From the NCBI GenBank assembly GCA_033032865.1, contig JAWHQI010000040.1:12445001-12509000 (forward strand): a DNA stretch of 64,000 nt. The letters run 5' to 3'. Positions 34,886-46,838 of the stretch are shown piece by piece; the stretch's first letter is position 1; every line of letters begins with the position of its first letter. The notes beneath the pieces were generated by a model. It did not search any database and had not been told where the DNA came from. It worked only from the letters and a program-made list of their open reading frames with translations. Made by a program: the position numbers and the translations under genes. The DNA comes from Dactylorhiza incarnata (taxonomy: Eukaryota; Streptophyta; Magnoliopsida; Asparagales; Orchidaceae).

Positions 34886-36035
34886 ATGCCTCTTTCCGAA
34901 GAAGCCGAGGCTCGCCTAAGGGCGACGAGAGCCGGCGGGCTACCCTCCTCGACCAAGGTCCCCGCCTGGATGAACCGGCCGCCCCCCGCCCAGTCGCCAA
35001 AAGTCAAGAAGGCGAAGGCGTCTCGTCGCACCGGAGACGACTCTGTGCTGCTGGACTCCTCTCCGGACGATCGCCACCATGAGAAGGTACGAGCTACTCC
35101 TCCAGTTCATGCCAATAAATTTGCTTGTCATTCATCCCTACTCGCAGGATGTTTTGCCGAGCGAGAACGCTGGAGAACCCGCTGAGGGGTCTCGCAAAAG
35201 TCCGCAGGCGGATGTGAACCTCGCTGGGAAAAACGTCATCGGTACGGCCTTAATCTCGCGTGACATAACGCTTCTTGTCGACTGTATGTGACCTCCGTTT
35301 ATTACTTCTTACAGTCTCTCCCCTGAAGTCTCCGGCCCGCCAGGCATCGCGACCTCCGTCTCCACCTCCTCTCGTAAAAGGTATAGACAAGCCTGGATTC
35401 AGACTCCTGGTGAGCGAGGAGACCGATGGCTCCGTGCCGCCAAAGGTCCCTCCCACCAACAGCGAAACCTATCCTCGTGGTCTGGGCAAATCTCTCTATC
35501 CTCACTACGGCAACGTGTTCGAGGGCCGTCCCTCGACTTCTTGCCCTCCGCTTGGTAGGCATCCTGACCTCGCCGAAACCCTGCGCGAACTCAAGCGCGC
35601 CGCCTAACTTTTTTGAGACATTTCGCAGAGACTAATGAAATTCCTCCCACTGATTCCGAATTGGGCGACGACGAGATGTCCCCTCTACCTGACCAGGTGG
35701 AGGACTTTTTAGGGGATCCGCGAGATCCTAAAATGATGAAACAACGAGCCGCGGAGTTGCTGAGGAAACATGGGCGGATGTTGATGGATCTCAACATGCA
35801 GGCGAGACGGGACAGAGAAGCCGCCGAGGACAGACATGCGGTCCTGATGGAAGAATGTGTGAGGCTTCGGCAAGCGCGACAGCGTGATCAGGACGAGAAC
35901 GCCACGATGCCGGAGGTGCATATTGCGAGGATGAGGGACTACGCCTACCTCATGGACCGGGAGGGTCGTTTGGCAGAGGACTATTATAATTCTAGGGTAC
36001 CGCCGAGGTCCGGGTCGCGGGGTGGGGGCCGGTAG
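34886..36035 (+). CDS. Antisense gene 1 of D, four exons, coiled-coil protein
   Basis: Exons 34886-35086, 35148-35241, 35315-35554 and 35629-36035 join to 942 bases: 313 codons plus a stop. Introns of 61, 73 and 74 bp all have GT-AG ends (for example GAAG|GTACGAG and TTCGCAG|AGACT). Each junction keeps the frame and removes stops. The protein has a basic Pro/Lys-rich N-terminus (SPKVKKAKASRRTGDD), an acidic middle, a charged helical stretch with coiled-coil character (KMMKQRAAELLRKHGRML, RDREAAEDRHAVLMEECVRL) and a Gly/Arg end. No enzyme motif is seen. Tat elements are known to carry antisense frames of unknown function. It is intact while D's pol is broken. Confidence 0.72.
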
Positions 36036-36120
36036 AAATGGCTACCCCATGATTCTCGCTAACTTCTATGTCGTTGTGGAATTATTTGTAATAGATGTCG
36101 CTGTTTTTGGACAATCTCGC

Positions 36121-37018
36121 TGTTGGGTTTTCTACAACCATACATCATATGTAGGCGCAGCGGAAATAAAGAGAACAACCCAAAAGAGTTTGGATCGGGC
36201 CATGAACATTGAATCAAGAAGTTAAACAAAACTACTAGGCATAAATTACCTTAGTGGAGTTGGATCAAATCCAACCTAGATGCTCCAAGAAGAAGAGTCC
36301 TGTCGTCGGCTGTGCGAGAGTCCTTTCGTAGAATAATGTCTACGTCTCTACAGCAGTCCACACGAGCCGGGAGAAATACGACTGCACCTTGCACTTCCAC
36401 GAACTGCTAGGTTCGCTCCAGGAAGAACAATCACGGCGACGATCGACGGCGATGCGATCTGCGTAGGCGAGCGAAGCGGAACTTCTTCCGCCGACTAGGG
36501 TTCGGGAGGCGGAACACTTCCATCGGCTGAACTTCCTGTTGGCGTAACCATCTCTTGAACCCTTAAAACAAGTCCTATTTATACCCGAAGCATAAACAGA
36601 CCTAAAAGAATCGCTATCCGCAGACCACAGAAAATTGGGGTTTCTGGAATAATTCGTCGGGTATCAGCATTCATCGAGTTTCCACGAATCATATTCGACG
36701 AATTCCGACGAATCATATTCGATGAATTCCGACAGCAACATTTGTCGAGTTTAGGGTTTCTGGAACAATTCATCGGGTATCAGCATTCGTCGAGTTTCCA
36801 CGAATCATATTCGACGAATTCCGACGAATCATATTTGACGAATTCTGGCAGCAACATTTTGTCGGACCCCATTCTGTATGGTGATTGGTAACCTTTACCA
36901 ACACAGTCAATCTTCCAACTTCTCCACATGCTCTTATGTGCGACCCTGCAGGCTCATATCACGTTGGCAGTGAGACTACATGTTTGACCACTTCTTGATC
37001 ATAATGATAACTCCAACA
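36121..37018 (-). mobile_element. Solo LTR I, Copia-like
   Basis: 898 bp from TGTTGGGTTT to ACTCCAACA, flanked by CTCGC at 36116-36120 and 37019-37023. The TATA box lies on the minus strand at 36583-36574. It contains a 116-bp tandem duplication rich in TCGACGA/TCGTCGA. It sits between the two antisense genes of D. Confidence 0.92.
36638..36872 (-). repeat. 116-bp duplication with TCGACGA motifs in LTR I
   Basis: Two head-to-tail units (TTTCTGGAATAATTCGTCGG at 36641 and its near copy at 36757). Each has several TTCGTCG or TCGACGAATTC motifs. The pair lies upstream of the TATA box in sense. Confidence 0.85.
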
Positions 37019-37304
37019 CTCGCTACATCTCGCGACTCGCATATTCGCCACTTATGCTCGCTTTTATTTCTTTTGACAATAAGCATCATTAGCTTTTTAT
37101 TGCTTCTCGCTCGGTGCTAATAAATCCGTTTCATTTTTATGTTATACTGCGCTCGCGAGGACCTTCTGTTCTTGCTAAATATATCGCGCAAAAATGTTGT
37201 TTATACTAACCCCGCAGGTCCCTCTCGCCCACGGCCATGATGTGATGTTTTTGCTGCTACCCGCGCTCGTCGGCGCTTGGACTTCTTCCCGCCATTTTGT
37301 TTGG

Positions 37305-37312
37305 CTATAAAT
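37305..37312 (+). promoter_or_regulatory. TATA box of antisense gene 2
   Basis: TATAAATA in GGCTATAAATAGGCGG, about 120 bp upstream of ATG 37428. Confidence 0.65.
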
Positions 37313-37427
37313 AGGCGGCCGTAACTGAGTCAACCACCGCATTTACTCTCGACCTTCTTCCTCCTTTGCTTCAGAGCTCTCGCTCCTTCCCGTTTTCGCT
37401 TTTCTTCCTTTCTCACAGGTTACTAAA

Positions 37428-39398
37428 ATGGTTGGCGACGCTAACGAGTCGGAGGGTCGGCGAAATATCGCTAAAGCTTTCGCCGAGCATAGCTTCTTCC
37501 ACTGCAACTTGACCGATGAGGAGTACCTCAGTGCGGTCGCCGACTATGTCACCCCCCCCCCCCGTTTGAGGCACGCCGTCCTAGCGAGGACGACGTGATC
37601 AATGCCCCGCGGGTCAACGAGTTGGCCATTCCTACCGCCCATTTCGTGGTTAGCCTACGCCTTCCCCTGTGGCCGGAAGTTCGCCAGGTAATAATCGCTC
37701 TCGCTCGCTTCATATTTTCTGCAGCTCAAGTCTCGCTCATCATGTGGACTAATGTTGTTCTTGTTGCTCTCCAGGTGCTCAAGCATTATGGCGTTGTTCC
37801 AGGCCAGCTTACCCCCAACGACATGGCGGTGGTTACCGCCTTCGCCTGCTACCTTCGCGAGGAGCGCATTGAGTTCAGCCTCCCGGTCTTCCGGAAGCTG
37901 TTCTCGTTCTGCGCCTATAAAGATGGGACGGCCTACTTTGTGGGCATGGGTCCTAAAGTTGACGAGACTGTCAACAAGGCCCACTTCTGGGCCCAGAAGT
38001 TCCTCGTCGTTAAGGGGAACTTCGGCAATATCCCCCTCTCGCCAGCTCAACATAGCGAGACCACCTACAGGCCTACAGCCCTCGGCGGCCACGACGCCCT
38101 CCTCCATTAGTTCTTCTGCAAGAAGAACTTCGAGGTCGTTTATCTCCGTTGCAATCTCGATTCGCTGCCTCCGGTTCTCGCCGGGGAAGGTAAAGATCTC
38201 GCTTAACACCTATGACTTTACTCCCTGTCATATCGTACTTATCAAAATTTCAATTTTTATTTCTAGGCGAACGGGATCTGCCCCTCCATCCCCCTACGCG
38301 AGCAACCAAAAAACCGACGCTACCATGGATCTCGCGACCATGGGGGAGGAAGCATTCCGAGGCGCCGTCACTCCAGGTGAGACCTCTTCTCGCAAGAGAT
38401 CAGGGGCTTCCGGTAGTCACGACGCCCCTTCGAAATCTCCGCCAAAGAAGAAGAGCAAGAAGAGCGGGGTCTCGCTCGCCTCCTCGAAGGGAAAGGAGCC
38501 CCGCGAGGTCGCCTTTGACGGGTTCGACCTCACCGGCCTCTCTACGGGGGGGTGAGGACGACGAGCCCTGCCAGGAGGCAGCTAGAACCTCCATCCTCCC
38601 CATCCCGATAAACCATTACAACTTCGGCCTCGGCCAAAGGCGTCGGGACGAGACTGGCGAGCTCCTTGTCAATTGGAAGTCGGAGACCAACAGGATGGAT
38701 ATCTCCTCCATCCTCCCCTCCTGGGTGGAGAAGGATAACGTCAGCGGTCACGCCTTCGACCTCGTGTTCGCTCTTTATGGTCGCGAGGACGCGGGGTCTT
38801 AGAAGGATGAGACTGCGAGAACCCTCGCTTTCGAGAGTGCGAGGTCGCAGTTGCGCTCTGCCGAGCTCGCCCATATGACGGGGAGGCGCTGCATACAACT
38901 GGAGCTTCAGAACGTGGAGCTCGCGAGGGCCTATCAGAGGCTCCTTGCCGAGAACACGCAGCTGATGGAGAAGCTGCTCGCCGCGGAGGGCAGCGTGTTG
39001 AGTTACTTAGACATCCTCATCTTCCTTTCTTTTGGCCATTTCGCTTCTCTAATTGAACTTACTTGCAGGATGTCGAGGCCGCCGGGAAAGCCGACGCTCG
39101 CATCAAGGACTTGGAGGGCGAGGTGGCTGGGCTGAAGGCCCTAAACTGTGACCTCACTCACGTCGTCGTTCCCCCCTCACCTCGCCGTCTGAAAGAAGAC
39201 CGGCGAGCGCGAGACGAAGAAGTCCGCTTGGAGTCTACAGAGTCAGCTCGCTACATCTTCTCGATGATGAAGGAGGTCGGCCTCCTGGCCGATGATGCGG
39301 TCGACATGACTCTGGAAGACGTCGTCCCGGAGCTCTTCCTCCCTCTTCCGCCAGTGAAGGACAGTGATGACGAAGAAGGGTCTGCGAGCGATTCCTGA
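37428..39398 (+). pseudogene. Antisense gene 2 of D, multi-exon, damaged
   Basis: Starts at ATG 37428 (MVGDANESEGRRNIAKAF). The frame is lost in a 12-C run at 37552-37563, then resumes (PTAHFVVSLRLPLWPEVRQ). Introns: 37688-37774 (87 bp), 38190-38266 (77 bp) and about 38995-39068 (74 bp), all GT-AG. The first joins PEVRQ to VLKHYGVVPGQL. Further lesions are a TAG at 38108, a frame change at the G run near 38548, and a stop near 38802. The C-terminal part is coiled coil (FESARSQLRSAELAHM, ARIKDLEGEVAGLKAL) and ends acidic. The N-terminal domain resembles the family Pfam names putative gypsy-type transposon; that name is from memory and untested. Function unknown. Confidence 0.65.
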
Positions 39399-39880
39399 AG
39401 CTCGCCGCCATTCCCCTTTTGTTGTAATTTTTGATCGGCGAGATCGCCAAAGATTGTAACCGAACTATGAAATGTAAAATGCAAATTTTGCTTTGTTCAT
39501 TGTGCTTTCCCTTTTCTGTTTTGTTATTTTCATATGTTGGATGTCTCGTCCTCGCTTATCTCGATATCCGTCTTCGCGGAGGTTATTCTCGCGGTGGTTG
39601 TTCTCGCGCCACACGTTGAATAGATATGCATAGGACACTTTCGCTGCTCGGGCCTTTCGTCGTTTGCCTTAGGATTACCACCCTTTTAGGTATGCGTATT
39701 CACTCTAGGTTTCGCAGGGTATTGTTTTTCTTGGTGAGAGCTCGCCTCTTACCCGGTTCCGACGACCTTTCTGCCGAGCACCGGATGCTCTGGATCGCAT
39801 AGGATTGATTCTCGTCACTCGCATACTATCGTGCGGAATCTCTCTTTGCCGAGCGAGCAGGCCCGCCGAGCGAGAAGGAG
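39399..39880. other. Region between antisense gene 2 and satellite array
   Basis: About 480 bp after the antisense gene, with no recognisable domain or repeat. It could hold the 3' UTR of the antisense gene. Confidence 0.4.
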
Positions 39881-41065
39881 TATTCCAGCATAAATACTTG
39901 TCACCTTGCCAGCCTCTCCAGAGATCAACCTGAACCCCCCGTCTAGTGAGAGCCCGGGAGCGGAATCGATCTGGGGCATTTCAGCACCAATACTTGTCAC
40001 CTTGCCAGCCTCTCCAAAGATCAACCTGAACCCCCCGTCTAGTGAGAGCCCGGGAGCGGAATCGATCTGGGGCATTCCAGCATCAATACTTGTCACCTTG
40101 CTAGCCTCTCCAGAAATCAACCTGAACCCCCGGCTAGTGAGAGCCCGGGAGCGGAATCGATCTGGGGCATTCCAACACCAATACTTGTCACCATGCCAGC
40201 CTCTCCAGAGATCAATCTGAACCCCCCGTATAGTGAGAGCCCGGGAGCCGAATCGATCTGCGGCATTCCAGCATCAATACTTGTCACCTTGCTAGCCTCT
40301 CCAGAGATCAACCTGAACCCCCCCCCCCCCCCCCCCCCCCCGTCTAGTGAGAGCCCGGGAGCGGAATAGATCTGGGGCATTCCAGCACCAATACTTGTCA
40401 CCTTGCCAGCCTCTCCAGAGATCAACCTGAACCCCCGTCTAGTGAGAGCCCGGGAGTGGAATTGATCTGGGGCATTCCAGCACCAATACTTGTCACCTTG
40501 CCAGCCTCTCCAGAGATCAACCTGAACCCCCCGGCTAGTGAGAGCCCGGGAGCGGAATCGATCTGGGTCAATTCCATCACCAATACTTGTCACCTTGCCA
40601 GCCTCTCCAGAGATCAACCTGAACCCCCCGTCTAGTGAGAGCCCGGGAGCGGAATCGATCTGGGGCATTCCAGCACCAATACTTGTCACCTTGCCAGCCT
40701 CTCCAGAGATCAACCTGAACCCCCCGTCTAGTGAGAGCCCGGGAGCGGAATCGATCTGGGGCATTCCAGCACCAATACTTATCACCTTGCCAGCCTCTCC
40801 AGAGATCAACCTGAACCTCCCGGCTAGTTAGATCCCGGGAGCGGAATCGATCTGGGGCATTCCAGCACCAACACTTGTCACCTTGTCAGCCTCTCTAGAG
40901 ATCAACCTGAATCCCCCATCTAGTGAGAGCCTGGGAGCGGAATCGATCTGGGGCATTCCAGCACCAATACTTGTCACCTTGCCAGCCTCTCCAGAGATCA
41001 ACCTGAACCCTCCGTCTAGTGAGAGCCCGGGAGCGGAATCGATCTGGGGCATTCCAGCATAAGAG
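39880..41065 (-). repeat. 96-bp tandem satellite array in D
   Basis: About 12.3 units of 95-97 bp, each containing AGCCCGGGAGCGGAATCGAT, GGGGCATTCCAGCACCAATA and CTCTCCAGAGATCAACCTGA. One unit is stretched to 114 bp by a run of 24 C at 40318-40341; most others have five or six C there. Frames inside are repeats without coding character. Tandem arrays in the 3' untranslated region are a known property of Tat elements. Confidence 0.97.
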
Positions 41066-41144
41066 CTTTTCGAGACCTGCCAAAGGGTTGCTCCAAAATA
41101 CATGTGTTGAGTAGGAAATATAAAGAGTCATCTACAAAAAATGG

Positions 41145-44100
41145 CTAAGGATAAAACCTTTTTAAGTCATCTCCACTTCTCGCTCGGTCCAGAGGTACCC
41201 CTTCCACATCTCGGAGGTGATACCCCCCTGACTTGAGCACTTCACTTACAATGTATGGACCCTCCAAATTAGGGTTCAGCTTACCTACTGTGGCCCCTCT
41301 CCCGGCCGCGTCGACCTTTTTCAAGACATGGTCCCCTTTTTGAAAGTGTTTTACTCGGATGTGCTTGTCAAAGTATCGGGCCATTCGTCGCTTGATTTCC
41401 TCCTGCCTGATGGTGGCCTGGTCCCGGAGTTCCTCCACCAGGTCCAAGGATAACCTTTGTTCTTCGTCATTGGCTACCAGCCACTCTTCATCCCCTTCAC
41501 CTGCGGCGATCACCCTGGGGGTCTTTACTTCAAACTCGATGGGAAGGACTGCTTCGGATCCATGGGAAAGTTTGAACAGGGTCTCCCCGGTGGCGGTGTT
41601 AGGGGTAGTCCTCAGGGCCCAGAGAACGGATGGTAGTTGCTCTACCCAGTTTCCCCGGAGGTTCTCCACCTTCTTCTTCAGCAGGTTGACGATTACTTTA
41701 TTTGCCGCTTCTACCTGGCCGTTGCTTCTTGGGTGGTGGACCGATGCGAATCTGAGGTCAATGCCAAGCTGGGTGCAGAAGCTAACGAATTCTTCGCTAG
41801 CAAATTGCGGCCCATTGTCCGTTACTATCGCCAGGGGGAGGCCGTGCCTGCAAATTATTTATCCCCATACAAAGTTTCTCACAACTTGAGATGTTACCTT
41901 GGCGAGCGCCTTCACTTCCACCTATTTGGAGAAATAATCGATCATGACTAGTAAGAATCTTTACTGGCCGCTAGCTTGAGGGAAAGGGCCAACTAGGTCC
42001 AACCCCCATATGGCGAAGGGTCAGGGAGCGGTGATGGTTCGGAGTCTCTGGGCTGGGAGGAGTTGGAGTGGAGCATAGAGCTGACACTTTGAACACCTCC
42101 TCGCGAATTCCGCCGCATCCTTGCTGAGGGTGGGCCAGAAATAGCCTTGTCTCAACACCCTCCCTTCTAGGGTTCGGATCCCGGAGTGACTCCCACACTC
42201 CCCAGAGTGAATTTCATCCAGGACTCTCGGAACTTCCTCCTCCGAAACACAACGGGCCAGGAGTCCTGAGAGAGTCTTCCTATACAGCCCTCCTGCATGC
42301 AAAGAGTAATAAGCTGAATATACCTGAAGCGTCGCTTGTCTATGTCCCCTTCTGGGAATTTCCCTGATGATAGGAAAGAGATGAAGGGATCCATCCACGA
42401 GACCCGTTGATCTACCTCCATCAGTTCTCCTTCCTCGATGGAGGACTGGAAGAGATCTGAGACCGTTCCTCCTGCTTGAGGGCCGGACTTGGCTAGGAGG
42501 TCTGCGGGGTGCTCTCTTCCCTTGGCACATGTTTGATGGAGAAAGTGTGAAATTGCCCGATGACTCCCTTGACCTTCTCCAGGTACCGCAGGAGGGTCGG
42601 GTCTTTTGCCTCAAACTCTCCCCTGACTTGGCACGCTACCACCATGGAGTCCATCGAGACCTCCACATCTTGCACACCCAGTTCTCGAGCTAACCGCAGG
42701 CCCGCTATTACCGCCTCGTACTCCGCTTGGTTGTTGGTAATTGAAAAATGGAGGTTCAAGGCTTGCTCGATCTTTGTCTCTTGGGGACTTACTAGGATGA
42801 TTCCCCCTCCATAGGAGTGTTTTCCTGACGCGCCATCCACCAACATCTTCCATGCCATTGGGGGAGGTGGTTCATGTTCCCCCACTTCGGATGTGTAGTC
42901 GGCCATGAAATCCGCCACCGCTTGGGCCTTGATTGATGTCCTGGGTATGAACGTAATATCGAACTCGCTCAGCTCCACGGACCATTTTGCCAATCTTCCC
43001 GAGTGCTCCACCCCTTCCATGATTTTGCGAAGCGAGTGATCTGTCACTACTCTGATGGAGTGTGCCTGAAAGTAGGGCCGGAGCCTCCTAGCTGCCACCA
43101 CCAATGCAAAAGCCAACTTTTCCAAGATTGGGTATCGGAGCTCCGCCTTTTTCAGCACTCGGCTGACGTAGTAGATAGGGAATTGCTTCCTTCCCTCCTC
43201 TCAGATCAGCACTGCGCTCACTTCTTCAGACCCCACTCCCAGGTATAGGGATAGGTCTTCTCCCGATCACGGCCCTTGAAGTAAGGGGGTTTGGGTGAGT
43301 TGCTCTTTCAAGGCTTGGAAGGCTCCCTCGCATTCTGAAGTCCATTCAAATTTTTTGTTCCCCCTTAGCGCCTTAAGGAAAGGCGCACACTTCTCTCCCG
43401 CCTTGGAGAGGAACCTGCTAAGTTCGGCTAACTTCCCTGTGAGGCTTTGGACCTCCTTCGGGCTTTTCGGCGACCCCAACTCCATAATCGCCTTTACCTT
43501 GTCTAGGTTGGGCCCCACCCCCGCTGGGGTGAGCAAGTGACCTAGAAACTTCCCTCGGCTAGCCCCGAAGACACACTTCAAGGGGTTGAGCTTCATCTTA
43601 TACTTCTGCAGGGTCCCGAATGTCTCCTCAAGGTCTCGGAAGTGAGACCCAAAGTCCCGGCTCTTTATCATGAGATCATCGACATAGACCTCCAAGTTCC
43701 TTCCCCTTTGTTCGCAAAAGACCCGATCCATCATCCTTTGATAAGTGGCACCTGCATTCTTGAGCCCAAAGGGCATCATTTTATAACAGTAGCATCTGTC
43801 CCCTGTGATGAAGGAGACATCTTTGATGTCCGGGGGGTGCATACGAATTTGTTGGTAACCTGAAAAAACATCTAAGAAAGACATCACAGGAAAACCGACG
43901 GCTGAGTCAACCAGCGCGTCGATTCAAGGCAGGGGGTAGCAATCTTTCGGGCATGATTTATTAAGAAGTGAAAAGTCAATACACATGCGCCACTTACCTC
44001 CTCCCTTCTTCACCATGACTACATTGGAGACCCAGCCTGGATACTGGATCTCCGATACAAAACCTGCTTGTATGAGCTTTTTCACCTCCTCGCGGATTGG

Positions 44101-45207
44101 TCCTTCCAGCTTGTCCGTCGTGGCCCTCTTCTTTTGGCGGATGGGGCGGGTGCCGGGATCGAGGTTGAGGCGGTGGCAAGCCACATACGCATCGATCCCG
44201 GGCATCTCGGCGGCGCTCCAAGCGAAGACGTGCACGTTCCTTTGCACGCAGGCCAGGATCTCGGCCTGCTCCTCCGAATTGAGCTCTCCGCTGACCCGGA
44301 CCTTTTCCACCACCCCGAGCCGAGTGGTGACTTCAAGCTCCACGACCTCTTCCATGGCCTCCAGCCTGGATTGCTCTCCCCAAGCATTCTCCTTCTCTCC
44401 ATCGCAAGCGAGCGCTTGGGCTCCCTCCTCCGTCTCCACTTCTCCTACCATCATCAATTCTTCCGCCCCTCCTTCCCGGGCACTCTCTCCTTTCTCCTCT
44501 CCTTCTCCTCTCTCCACCCTGGGCTTCTCAGCGACCCCTTCCTGGGCCTGAACTTCCTCTTCATCCATCCTCTACTCGACTCCACTCTCTCCTCTGGCTT
44601 CTGTCGCCTCCTCAACCACTTTGTCGAACTCCTCCGCTCCTCCCATCCAGGCGATGGTGTTGACAGACGTCACATAGCACTGTCTTGCAATCTTGGGGTC
44701 TCCCTAGACCCGGACCTGGATTCCTCCCGCATTGAACTTGAGGCATTGGTGGAAGGTGGATGGGATGCACCAAAATGCACTGATGAGAGGCCGTCCGAAG
44801 ATGGCGTTGTAGCTGCTCAGGGCATCCACTATCACGAAGCGGCAGTTCCGGGACTGTCCTCCGAGAGTCACATGGAGTCCCACTCCACCCTCTACCTCCT
44901 TCCTCTCTCCTGAAAAACCAAATAGGGGACCATCCGAGGCCAACACCCTCCGGGCCTCCACCTTCATCTCGTCAAACGCCTTCTTGAAGATGACGTTGAC
45001 CGAACTCCCATTGTCGACTAGAATCTGTGAGACGGTGAAGTTTTCGATGGCGGTCTGGATGACCAGCGCATCGCAAAACGGATCCTCGTAGCTTGGCATG
45101 TCCTTCTGGGAGAAAGTAATTCTCTCCGCTGGGGGTGGAGCAGTGGATGTTGAGGCCACGCTCCGCCGATAGATGGTATGGAGGCTAGCCTTGCGGGTCG
45201 CCTCCAC
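41145..45207 (-). pseudogene. D pol: protease, RT, RNase H, second RNase H, integrase
   Basis: From 45207 down: protease with DNGSS, RT (GWVSNVVMVKKGGGKWRMC, then VYVDDLMIKS near 43680), connection RNase H with VTDHSLRKIM, and a second RNase H-like domain (MLVDGASGKHSYGGG, NNQAEYEAVIAGL, near 42600-42850) as expected for Tat. Integrase has an H-H-C-C finger ending CSKCQ, then TDNGPQFASEEF, and ends DLKRFYP at 41145. Stops in the main frame include 44704, 43924, 43267 and 43201; the frame also changes near 42500. Stops at 43924-43926 and 43201-43203 look like CGA-to-TGA changes. Confidence 0.88.
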
Positions 45208-45353
45208 CCCTACCCCCCATGGATCACTCCGATCCCTCCTCTACTCCCCACATCAACTCTGTCTTCACACTTTTCTTCCTCCTCCCCTCGAGGCTCGACC
45301 TCCTCAATTCTTGCTTGTTGTTGCCTTGGCACGGGAACTCGACCCCTTTTTGT

Positions 45354-46560
45354 TTATAGGAACTCTGGGCAGGTGGCCGTCGTGTGACCTTCCTCATCGT
45401 GGAAGTCACAATACGGAAACGCCACCTCCCTTGCTTCCTCTTCCGCCACCCTATTCCTCCTCCTTCTTCCTGCCCCTGTTTCCTCTCTAGCATCTTCCCT
45501 CCTTCCTCTTCCTCCTCTTACCCTTCTGATCGCCATGGCATGCTGAGGCGGGGGAGGCAATGGCCTCGGACCCTGCCTCCATCCCAGCTGATAGGGTCTT
45601 CCTTGACCCCCATAGAAGTTACCCCTTCCCGGGCCATAACCTCTTCCCTGACCTTGCATTCCTTCGGCATGCTGCCTCCACTCCCCCTCCGGGGCCCTGG
45701 GCTCTTCCCTTCTCCTCACCTCTTGCTGCCTGACCTCCGGCTCACTGAGCTTTGCTAGCCTCTTAGTGAGCTCCGGATTGGCCTCCTCACTTTCAATCTC
45801 TTCTGCCACCCTCTCCATCAGCTCCTCGTAGGAGACGGGGGCTTTCCTCTTCAATGCCATCTTAAAGAAACTTTCCTTTAGCCCGACGGTGAAAGCGAGC
45901 TGGAGTGCAAACCCAGGCATCTCCTGAGTGAGCAGCACTTCTTCCTGGAACCGCTCCGCATACCGAGCCAACGACTCTTTTGGCTCCTGCTTCACTTTGA
46001 AGAGGGACTCGGCGTCCTTATTCCTCTTCTTTGCGGTTGAGAAACGCAACAAGAAGCTCCGGCGCAAATCCTCAAAGGCGTAGATCGACCCTGTGGGGAG
46101 TTGATGGAACCAGTCCCTGGCCTTTTCCTTAAGAGTGACGGCAAAGAGTCGACACTTGAAGTCATCCGACATCGGCCTGATGGAGATCGAGTCCTCAAAA
46201 GACAGGAGATGTTGGACAGGGTCATCCCTGCCGTTGTAGTACACCCTGTCCCATTCTCCGAACCCTGCCGGGACAGGTGCAGAAAGTACCAACTCGCAGA
46301 AGGGGCTTCCCCCTTCAACCACCCTTTCTCGCTCTGCTTGCCCCCTAGCTCTCTCGCCAGACTCGAGCTCACGGTGACCGCGCTCGCGAGAACAACATCT
46401 GCCCGGGCCACTCCCACAGTCACCACGCCCTCCGGACGCGCGCTCACATGTGTCGCGCTCGCCGGCACAGAGCTCGCTGGCACGGAGCTCGCCGGGCTGG
46501 CGAACAGTACTCGCCCTTCCATGTCATGAACTGAACTTCCTGCGACTTCTTTTCCGGCCC

Positions 46561-46594
<34 letters not shown>

Positions 46595-46815
46595 GCGTTC
46601 TCTCCAACTGCCGCTGGGGGAAGGGTCGCCTGAGGTGTTGGGGTCGCGAACTCGCTCCGCAACGCCGCGACCGTGAGCCCGAAGGTATCAAACACCTCCC
46701 TCCTGAAGTCCGCGAACATCCTCGGTGTCACCACCTGCGGTGGCTCGCCGAACCCCTCGCCTTGATCCTCGCCTCCTGTCATGCCTGCTCCTTGGAACTT
46801 TCTTGGACCAGCCAC
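45354..46815 (-). pseudogene. D gag, frameshifted
   Basis: Met 46815 opens MAGPRKFQGAGMTGG, then FADFRREVFDTFGLTV, then a Gly run encoded by a 31-base C tract (46562-46592), where the frame is lost. The gag core is readable from 46322 (DDPVQHLLSFEDSISI, KARDWFHQLPTGSIYAFEDL, EPKESLARYAERFQEEVLL). It ends in a CDFHDEEGHTTATC knuckle at about 45365, with a stop at 45354. The homopolymer could be a real slippage or a sequencing artefact. Confidence 0.85.
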
Positions 46816-46820
46816 GCTCC

Positions 46821-46838
46821 ACGCTCACCGCACCAAAA
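46821..46838 (-). other. Primer-binding region of D
   Basis: Minus strand reads TTTTGGTGCGGTGAGCGT directly after the 5' LTR. I cannot assign the tRNA with confidence. Confidence 0.5.

Noticed and set aside
34299..34919. 206-codon plus-strand open frame spanning D's 3' LTR and the sequence beyond it
   Set aside because: It crosses the LTR boundary, has no domain, and shifts frame relative to the spliced antisense gene. A chance frame in GC-rich sequence.
37688..37774. Treating the first intron of antisense gene 2 as coding because it is open
   Set aside because: It has strong GT-AG ends and a pyrimidine-rich 3' side, and removal joins residues that read as one domain. Retention as an isoform is left as a hypothesis.
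39906..40831. Repetitive Pro/Ser proteins encoded by the 96-bp array
   Set aside because: 96 is a multiple of three, so any frame without a stop stays open across units; both strands do so. No coding evidence.
39880..41065. Regular repeats resembling a CRISPR-like array
   Set aside because: The 96-bp units are contiguous with no unique spacers, and lie in a plant retrotransposon; it is a satellite array.
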